A stretch of 64,000 bases of DNA, from positions 62,001-126,000 of the forward strand of contig RSEH01000111.1 in the NCBI GenBank assembly GCA_006503475.1, given 5' to 3'. Every line of letters begins with the position of its first letter. Position 1 is the first letter of the stretch. The notes under the pieces are model-generated. The model saw only the letters and a program-made list of their open reading frames with translations. It had not been told where the DNA came from and did not search any database. This DNA comes from Stentor roeselii (lineage: Eukaryota > Ciliophora > Heterotrichea > Heterotrichida > Stentoridae). Positions 60,701 to 64,000 of this stretch are shown here, piece by piece. Made by a program: the position numbers and the translations under genes.

Positions 60701-60743
60701 CATCGAGACGCTGGGCTAGCTGACGCTTAAGGTCTTCTGACAT
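48714..60743 (-). CDS. Axonemal inner-arm dynein heavy chain
   Basis: One 4009-residue frame of 12 kb without a visible intron. The N-terminal tail carries EYLTISSRGITHFTKGG and FFKQYKKWKNFSLWK, conserved in single-headed inner-arm dyneins. The motor has four P-loops: GPAGTGKTESTKDLAKAMGR near 1350 (AAA1, hydrolytic), GPATSGKSTCYKAL near 1631, GNTGVGKSV near 1972 and GVGGCGKQSL near 2324. The stalk coiled coil with the microtubule-binding tip is near 2530-2880, followed by AAA5, AAA6 and the C-terminal domain ending in GGAFLCQLND. The length and the tail favour the DNAH3/6/7/12 group; the exact orthologue needs a tree. The protein drives ciliary bending. Its stop overlaps the CDPK stop by 4 nt. 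Confidence 0.95.
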   Translation of the reverse strand: MSEDLKRQLAQRLDAKKRRILESQSVPQLSLQKTKSQALLPNLTGLPSRYTLAQPKPTKLDPISRFIQSGPISQNLISPSAQEDHPIIKETLKSKFLPPLSYPKQKKPHYHGKEKMLEDKEKPEYHKPYEFIQVIKSDPELMEDFWYCNRDGDAYDFQLVPFNKKNEEYLTISSRGITHFTKGGGAYFLSLEEWEREYKLYQRLKEISFFKQYKKWKNFSLWKNSRRKKMMNERAKFLETELFILDEKLREPLLNIRVKNWELLKYDFIDITYDKVWTLEEFNIEMEQKKGRRSDELEVLESLIKREVESSCVKSLEAFRRENKSTANNEDQARSAEEDPGPLLVGDMSGKLMPHTQEAIIRTHYKRLAKFVRLVDYLIIDAKIILSYQSNIKIKDTIKFDYNIKEKKSILRRQHQPLFVIECTFSGRELFFEPNNESINKAIYDAIIRGLTVLLNNYMLLSSEDFQKYRTALEEYEEKQNDEEFDLLQMVINDEPLKMIQEEAKNGINYAFEKLKEYSNKFLPYIETYHRNNRLKVENLINEDIEDIKVRILDYKKQEEDFRALKDVEDFGIFQLNIEKMKSVILPSPTICLKKIESFLPKIALESATNLTQALNEGNKNLKGNPRKVDDYVSQTKHLKDIEDRLPDITNKVNDLKDLMQLLDQFSIRFEDNIKRKYNETLTSLDSLRQRIQSIHERMEGDNIRFTRELREKIIQVDKRTAELKEKLKNEEFTNKESKPEAVVPLLVDIQEEVNTLIADTKAYNYYQTELGSEPKNFMDTIEMQKDFVRKYEMWKALLEWEDKVINWNDTAFNVIDVEKISQEVDMYYKIAKKSKILEEQGNYVPQVLKAKVETLKDTMPVVVDLRCKSLQERHWKDIRKELEVDLDINDPKFTLKKLLEMKVNNKKDKIAEIALRARKEEEIEAQLEIVNNSWKDEVFIVKHDKADDFYYISDVENIVTKLEETQVILTTLLTNRFLGPLFEKVDTCSRKFKLFAATLDELLLCQKQWSELQKIFKGGELIKKLKEKSKNFMKYDSAFKEYMRKLNMFPEALPACTKAGTLDSLQTWNTNFEKFQKQLEEYLDKQRFAFTRFFFLSNEELLLILSNSQNIKNIQVFLKNMFEGIYSIEIDDDKSDMISHIISAENEKVDIPKGAKTKSMVEEWLKHLEINMVTSLKAKLLDAVLNFSELNRKEILDRFPSQVLLTMSMIMWTSNTEEALSGKDTVLEMLGDLYEQTNTSLEELSQMVRENLDIVQRRKVVAWVTQDVHNREVLEKLKDDEVFSPGDFKWLQQLRYYWNSTDHCHVKQVNADFLYGYEFLGATTRLIITALTDRCWMTITGALSINLGAAPAGPAGTGKTESTKDLAKAMGRYCIVFNCSDQITFMMMEKLFIGLCYTGAWSCLDEFNRIDIEVLSVIAQQLRSIKHAKDENKDYSYEDKKISINMQMGVFITMNPNYVGRTELPDNLKVLFRPISMMVPDYTLIAEVMLFAEGFSHAKELSGKMTNLYKLASEQLSQQDHYDFGMRAVKSVLNMAGTLRRKDPSLKEDAILIRAMKDSNLPKFLKEDLVLFNAIIGDLFPETETRSPDYGELEQCLREVIRKENLQPVESFINKVIQLFDTLEVRFGVMIVGPATSGKSTCYKALARTLTELRIKESRNASFQKVIFQVLNPKAITMGELYGEYNATNEWKDGLASSIIREYCKKDEVTRRWVVFDGPVDSLWIENMNTVLDDNMMLCLANQERIKLKPEMRMLFEVADLTSASPATVSRCGMLYMNIEAVGWMAVLNSQIQLVIKGWSEKASEYMMQLIHLYFAKAISIVRKGSLIEPIQTTNNSLVMSFCNLLRAVTLPEYCPRMNDSFEYLRKFLDKIFVFCITWGIAGGLDYNSQQRFDSSLSSELGVDLPKGPLFESFVNCSKVGGEYKPWDQIKPEFRFVPNTSYFKLLVPTMDTVRFQEILKFAISIQKPIFITGNTGVGKSVIINDSLNNFKETARTSPIFLTFSAQTSSKQTQNSIVSKLNPIKKDVLGGHGNNRIALMIDDVNMPTLEKYGAQPPIELLRHYCDHGSIYELDKKYSMKIIDTTLICCAAPPGGGRSVLTQRFTRHFHMIVIPDTTEETMKVIFRTILEKFYANGFKQDVLNMASFIVAATITVYQILKTELLPTPSKSHYLFNLRDVSKVFQGMLMARPIHLQNQESVVKMWVHETCRVFYDRLINQTDKEWLSDILLKMIPQYFKLTYTKEELFGEVPIIYADFLKGDLEMEDREYILVPNLETLKRSINELLIDYNASNSKQMDLVFFNDAMEHLTRICRILRQQRGNCMLIGVGGCGKQSLTRLAGFMSRCDCFQIQVTKDYNLRSFRDDLRKLFLSTGGPSPKPGLFLITDTQIVSESFLEDINSILNSGEVPNLFEKTDWDNVESDLRPLAEKEGVTDTIMNFFMQRVRNNLHIVVCMSPIGEALRVRMRMFPSLVNCCTINWVDPWPEDALLSVGKSKLLDIPLESYPKPKLLQFRDTISQMLVFVHQSVLEIAQEFSQVLNRKVYITPKSYLDVISCYFKILAEKQEELNSAIHRYKLGISQLAKTNQEVSEMQITLRDLKPELEKKVVEIREMQKTVEQDTLTASKAKEMVEDEEREVNSKAQEIRILQEEAENDLKEAMPILESAIKALQAINKQDIAEVKRISNPTELVALTLESVAILMEVPTNLESIKKLLNTNNFLENLIGFPRDNIKPVTLRKLRNKISSNPNFTPERMEGASQACKCLCQWVIAIDNYANISKKVEPKKKHLEEMNKFYTDAMSKLEETTGRLKAQMAQVQELEMKLKRTSDEQIRLENEISMTETRLKRASVLTEGLKDEYQRWQVALDRLSEQVKDVAGNTFLAAACVSYYGPFTGSYRAKLVGLWVEKSKELGITISDGFELQDVLGDPIQIREWQICQLPSDSISVNNAIIIHRSERWPLMIDPQEQANRWIKKMEEEKQLRVVKAGEKDLSKNLEICIRDGYPLLIEDVSESLNPILDPVLSKNLVEQIPGHFTLRIGDNDLDYDKKFQLYMTTKLSNPHYLPEVSIKVTLINFTVTMQGLEEQLLALVVRREEPKIEEDQNRVIKEISDGQKDLRTVEQAILTSLTSTQGNVLDDEKLIIKLESSKNFSNKINKQMATSEKNKVQNEIAREKYKSVARRGSILYFVIADLVNIDPMYQFSLNYFTKLFNLILLSAPHSSDLAERIAILVKSVTEIIYTNVCRGLFNSHKTIFSFLISAQILRDQGEFSDNEWSFVLKGPSLNLSSFKKIKNPGLSEKVWDCLIYLQGTCKGFQGICEDISKNLTAWIDFSQSKDPHLENPPEPYSGISQVQRLLLVKVFREEKMIYSIQHFILNTLGEKFVKNPPVSMEEVYLETTKRTPIIFVLSPGADPMTMIQRLANEKKLNERTDAISLGKGQDLKARLAIEKGAKEGRWIILQNCHLAKSFMPELDKIIESFDEPKANIHDEFRLFLTSMPCSYFPIPILQNGVKLTIEPAKGIQSNLLRSLNNMKEEQFQNSQKPEVMSRVIFSLCVFHAVLQERRKFGALGWNFRYEFNESDLETSVKIIENFINEQDSVPWEAINFVVGEINYGGRVTDDHDRRCLSYILAAFMKPEIMNNGFHFMDTALYFIPEDLSLDDLKEYVNSLPLADDPDIFGMHENANITFQKNESAFVINSVLSIQPKEKGTDSQGKSSDQVVDELATSFLEELPNHLMKSEEKVHIFVEDSNGLMSALATYLSQEMERFNRLLFRIKSSLESLKKAIKGLVLMSDDLDQMYTSINENRVPSLWSKVAYPSLKPLASWLHDLKSRVKFLREWLSVGKPEAYWLSAFFFPQGFLTSVLQMHARQYKEPIDTLGFSVYYEETSQVRQLKKKPEEQGQNSNSVYVYGLFTEGCRWDFDVMQLDEARPGEMHSAAPIIQFVPSEKGQTEEGEVSMPIYKTSERAGVLSTTGHSTNYIISIDCPCSKTPAHWILRGGAFLCQLND

Positions 60744-60930
60744 TTTATTTGGAAAGTTAATAAAATTTTTGGGTTGGATTTTAGATTGGAGATTTTATTG
60801 GATTGTTTTAAGGGTTTTTAAATTATAGGATTCGGAGAGAAGTGATTATTTTTTAATTGGTGATTTGGGTAATCTAGTGTCTATAACACTAACCATTTTT
60901 GTCTTGAATGTAAATATAATATTAAGGATT
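60744..60930. promoter_or_regulatory. Dynein promoter region, inferred
   Basis: This short A+T-rich stretch lies between the dynein start codon (60743, minus strand) and the first recognisable unit of the ubiquitin relic. It should hold the dynein promoter. No motif that I can name is visible. Confidence 0.35.
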
Positions 60931-61578
60931 TGGGATATATTTATAAACCTTTCAGGAAAAAATATTTTATGAGATGTTGAAATTTTTGATTCAATCAAAA
61001 CATAAAAGAAAAAGTTTTGGGTAAAGAAAGAATTCCATGTGATCAATATCATGTTATCTTCGAAGGAGAGAAATTTGAATACTAGAGAAGTTTATCTGAT
61101 TATAACATCCAAATGCATTCAACTCTTCACCTGCTGAGTCTAAATCAGAGACTGAATATTTATGTAAATAAGACATCAGGAAAAACACTTGTTTATTAGT
61201 TAAAGCCTCTTAGTCAGTCATAAAAGTCAAGGCAATAATGCAAGAGAAAGTTGAATTTTCACCCCATCGTCAAAGACTCTTCTTTGAAGATAGAGAACTT
61301 GATGAAGATGCTTTTCTTTCTGACTACAGCATACAAAATGACTCTGTGCTTCAATTCGTTAGTGCGATCTTGTTGATTGAAAAATAATAGTTTTTGTTTA
61401 TTGACCCTTAGGACTTAATTGGGAAGTAAAAGTTATATATCGGAAAAAGGATGAATACCTGTAAGTCACTAAAGACTTTTCTTGAATGGAAGGGTACTTA
61501 ATGAAGAAATAATTCATTTATCTATATTAAATTGTATAAGATTAGCCTATTCACTTATAATTAGATTCAAAAATTAAA
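60931..61578 (+). pseudogene. Polyubiquitin relic, three tandem units
   Basis: Three decayed head-to-tail ubiquitin units, each near the expected 228 nt. The residue-3 position of ubiquitin falls at about 60937, 61158 and 61392. Unit A reads IFINLSGKN, VEIFDSI, KERIPCDQYHVIFEGEKF and then RSLSDYNIQMHSTLHLL. It runs straight into unit B, NIYVNKTSGKTLVY, whose second half is FSPHRQRLFFEDRELDEDAF and LSDYSIQNDSVLQFV. Unit C keeps RLFLNGRVLNEE and traces around it. Ubiquitin reads MQIFVKTLTGKTI, IPPDQQRLIFAGKQLEDGR and TLSDYNIQKESTLHLV at these places. Stops, small frameshifts and loss of the final Gly-Gly show that it is dead. The direct unit junctions show it was a polyubiquitin gene, not single copies. 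Confidence 0.88.
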
Positions 61579-62310
61579 TAATCTCTGTAAATAGTTTGAT
61601 ATTTTAATAATTTTTACTTTCAAATCACTCTAAATCTTAAATCCTAACTAGATTTCACAACAATAAAGAGCCTTTTTATAATACAATAGTGTGTATAACA
61701 TCGTAAACTCTCAAAAAGTTATAAATTACATCCTTTCAACTTTCCAAAGCAAAGGCAACCCTTCATGATTGCATTTTCAAGTGATAGAAAACTTGATAAA
61801 TCCTGTATAGGAAATCGAGTTCTAAAATTTTCAATTATAAGAAATAATGTATCATAATTCTTTAAATTTTTCATGATTTTTAAAACTCTAATAATAATTT
61901 AATATTTAATGCTGAGATTGATATAAAATAATAATTTGGAGGTCTTATTAAAAAAATATTGAATGAACTTTTCAAGGTATAGGGATTTTTAGCCCTATTT
62001 TCGATGATATTTCCTATCTAAGTATCTATAAAACTAAGCATTATTAAAAATCCTAGAATATATTTCAAATTAGACAAAATCTATTGCTTAAATTTGTTTC
62101 AAGCAACATTTGGCAGAAGACTTCTGGGAAAAAATTGCAAGTGTTTTTTTTAATCAAAAGTATTTCCTAAAGTCATAACACCTGCAATTAATATTTCTTT
62201 ACTTCGAAAGAATCTCAGCTACTTTGCATTTGAAAGTTGACTAATAGACTTTGATACTATTAGAATATTAATTTCACAATCAGAGAATTATTTTTAGTAT
62301 GTAACTAAAA
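61579..62310 (+). pseudogene. Possible further decayed ubiquitin units
   Basis: Weaker traces continue the array. At 61741 the frame reads FPKQRQPFMIAF and then RKL, in the place of IPPDQQRLIFAGKQL. At 62108 it reads IWQKTSGKKLQV, in the place of IFVKTLTGKTITL, and YFAFES with LIDFD follows close to the expected distance (62223 on). Positions drift from exact 228-nt steps, so insertions are needed. I count this as probable but unproven. Confidence 0.35.
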
Positions 62311-63249
62311 TCTAGCAAGAATTCACCTTACTTAAAGTTTTTTCGATGATTTTGTTGTCTATATATCTGATTTAAGCTCTAGCTAGACTGGTAGAAGTTG
62401 AAAAATCTTAAAGGGACTTGAAAAATACTATTTTATATCTAATATAACAATTTGTATTATAATTTCCAGTAAATAAATGCAGCTTTTAGTCCTGAATCAA
62501 ATAATTTTTTGTTAATTGATTATGACTGGATATTGCATAATACATTCAAGATGTGAGTTTAAAAGATGCTATCATATTTAAAGAACCATTCGGATATCTT
62601 TTATGAGATTATTATAACAAGTGATGGTAATTATTAAAACTGGATTTAGTGATTAAATTTCCTTCAGTGGTGATATAAAATATTCTGATAGAATAGCATT
62701 ATTAAAAAAGAAAGAATTTAATTCTTTATTATTAGATGATTAAGATAAATACAAAGTTCTTAATAAAATAATATTGAAAAATCTAAAAATTTGAATTGAT
62801 ATCACTTTATTTTTTAGAATTATACTGATATTTATTACATAAAAAAATTCCAGTATCTTTATTGTTTTATGAGTCTCTCTAAATTATATAGATATCAATA
62901 TATTCAATAAAATCTTATAAGAACGTAAAATTATAATTTGATATATAAAAGGAAATTCAATTTAATATAATAGAGATATATTTTAAGGTAAAATCTTATT
63001 TTCTTTGGAAGATATTAGCTTCAGATTAAAAAATGTTTATATGTAAAGAAATAAATAAGTGTTATTTAATGGTCCATAGTTGCATAACCAAGCTATTCTT
63101 ATTTTGTGTTTAAATTTAAAAAATGCTCATAATTATACTTCATCATAATCCAGTAACCATTATTTTAGGAAATCTGATCTCGAAAAATTTCAATATTGTA
63201 AAATCATAATTATCCTCTCCACTTATAAAAAAAGACTCTTACTAAATTA
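62311..63249. other. A+T-rich gap
   Basis: Very A+T-rich with stops in all frames. It lies downstream of the partial minus-strand gene at the window end. I see no coding frame, RNA gene or repeat. Confidence 0.55.
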
Positions 63250-64000
63250 TTATACTATCTTATATTTTCTATAAAAGTCATAAAGCTCTCTGATCATTAA
63301 TTCTGGAGGCCAACAATCTTCAATCATTTTTTCAGCTTTTTGATAACTTTGATAGGATTGATTCCAAATCGATTTATCTTTCAAAAAATAATGAACAGGA
63401 TTAGAAGACTCAACGCTAGAATTTGCATACCTCATGATTACTCTAATCAAAGCGAATAAAATCTCACTTTTACAGGGATGCTCTCTTTCTTTCAATTTCG
63501 TATAAAAAAGCTCTAGGTATTCTTTTTTTGTCATCTGAACTTTGAACTCATTATCAAGATTTCTTACATATTGATCAAAGCATTCAATTTCAATACTTTC
63601 AAAAATAATAACAATATGACTGCACTTTAGGCCTATAATCGCTTTTATATTCTTCAGAAAATAAGGAATAGTCCCTTCAATTTCTTTATTCTTTATTAAA
63701 ATTTCTTCAATAGACAGATTTTTATTATTCGTATTGTTGATCTGATTCAAAAAGACCATGATGCGAAAAACTAACTTTAATAGTTCTTCTTTCTCTTTAA
63801 GGTTTTTCAAGACTTTATTGAGATTATCCAGATCTATTTTTGAAAGTTCGATGGAATAAAACTTTTCTCTTAACTCTTCTATTAGTTCCTTATATTTTGA
63901 TCCTTGAAATATTTCATCATAATATTGAATGCTCTCAATGTTGCTGATATCAACTTTTTTGTCAATTCTCAGCAAGTAACTCAAACTTTTCTCAAAGCTT
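63250..64000 (-). CDS. C-terminal part of a large unknown protein (runs off the window)
   Basis: The frame is open from the window edge to TAA 63250 and shows at least 249 residues. The first in-frame start-like codon in view is a TTG, so the true start lies beyond 64000. The chain is helical and charged: LIEELREKFYSIELSKIDLD, LNKVLKNLKEKEELLKLVFR and FALIRVIMRYANSS, ending PPELMIRELYDFYRKYKIV. No motif that I can name is visible. Large helical C-terminal domains like this occur in giant AAA/RING proteins of protists, but that is only a thought. Confidence 0.6.
   Translation of the reverse strand, partial: SFEKSLSYLLRIDKKVDISNIESIQYYDEIFQGSKYKELIEELREKFYSIELSKIDLDNLNKVLKNLKEKEELLKLVFRIMVFLNQINNTNNKNLSIEEILIKNKEIEGTIPYFLKNIKAIIGLKCSHIVIIFESIEIECFDQYVRNLDNEFKVQMTKKEYLELFYTKLKEREHPCKSEILFALIRVIMRYANSSVESSNPVHYFLKDKSIWNQSYQSYQKAEKMIEDCWPPELMIRELYDFYRKYKIV

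Noticed and set aside
1-64000. tRNA, rRNA, snRNA, CRISPR arrays, transposons and virus-like elements
   Set aside because: I looked for T-loop-like and Sm-like motifs, regular short repeats, terminal inverted repeats and transposase, integrase or reverse-transcriptase motifs, and saw none I could support by eye. A covariance-model scan could still find small RNAs.

Overview
The window looks like macronuclear DNA of a heterotrich ciliate, most likely Stentor or a close relative. Nine introns can be read from broken reading frames. All are exactly 15 nt, run GTA...(T/C)AG, and have A at position 10. All three stop codons end genes (mostly TAA and TAG; TGA ends at least two), which fits the standard code Stentor uses rather than a reassigned ciliate code. 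Genes are packed tightly and separated by short A+T-rich gaps, and the gene set is that of a ciliated cell (axonemal dynein, MORN, PACRG-like, CDPK).

Layout. 1-5 kb: a B-box/Kelch protein, a decayed Cys-rich gene, the farnesyl/geranylgeranyl transferase alpha subunit. 4.6-12 kb, all minus strand: a MORN protein, a P-type H+-ATPase, a condensin kleisin, a PX plus START-like protein. 12.6-14.9 kb: three small proteins. 15-25.1 kb: four plus-strand genes in a row with gaps of 17-23 bp: a fused fatty acyl-CoA reductase/acyltransferase of ether-lipid synthesis, a giant HU plus EF-hand protein, porphobilinogen deaminase and an alpha/beta hydrolase. 25.1-32.7 kb: a short PIG-S-like protein, a TPR protein, NAP1, an EF-hand-like protein, a nucleoside phosphorylase, PACRG-like and an SR-protein kinase. 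32.7-45.6 kb is sparser: a 2179-residue Cys-rich surface protein, a multi-RING-like protein and long A+T-rich gaps. 45.6-60.7 kb: small proteins, an HNH protein, a CDPK and one uninterrupted 12-kb dynein heavy chain. 60.7-64 kb: a gap, then the C-terminal end of a gene that runs off the window.

The gaps were the most productive part. Several hold fossil genes: a tandem polyubiquitin relic at 60.93-61.58 kb (perhaps to 62.3 kb), an Hsp70 relic at 44.82-45.38 kb (minus strand), and a Cys-rich relic at 2.4-3.0 kb (minus strand). Compaction reaches the codon level. Two divergent genes share a CATG that carries both start codons. Convergent pairs share stop codons inside CTAG and TTAATTAA. Base composition also flips sharply inside single reading frames, from G/T-rich to C/A-rich patches that ignore gene borders.
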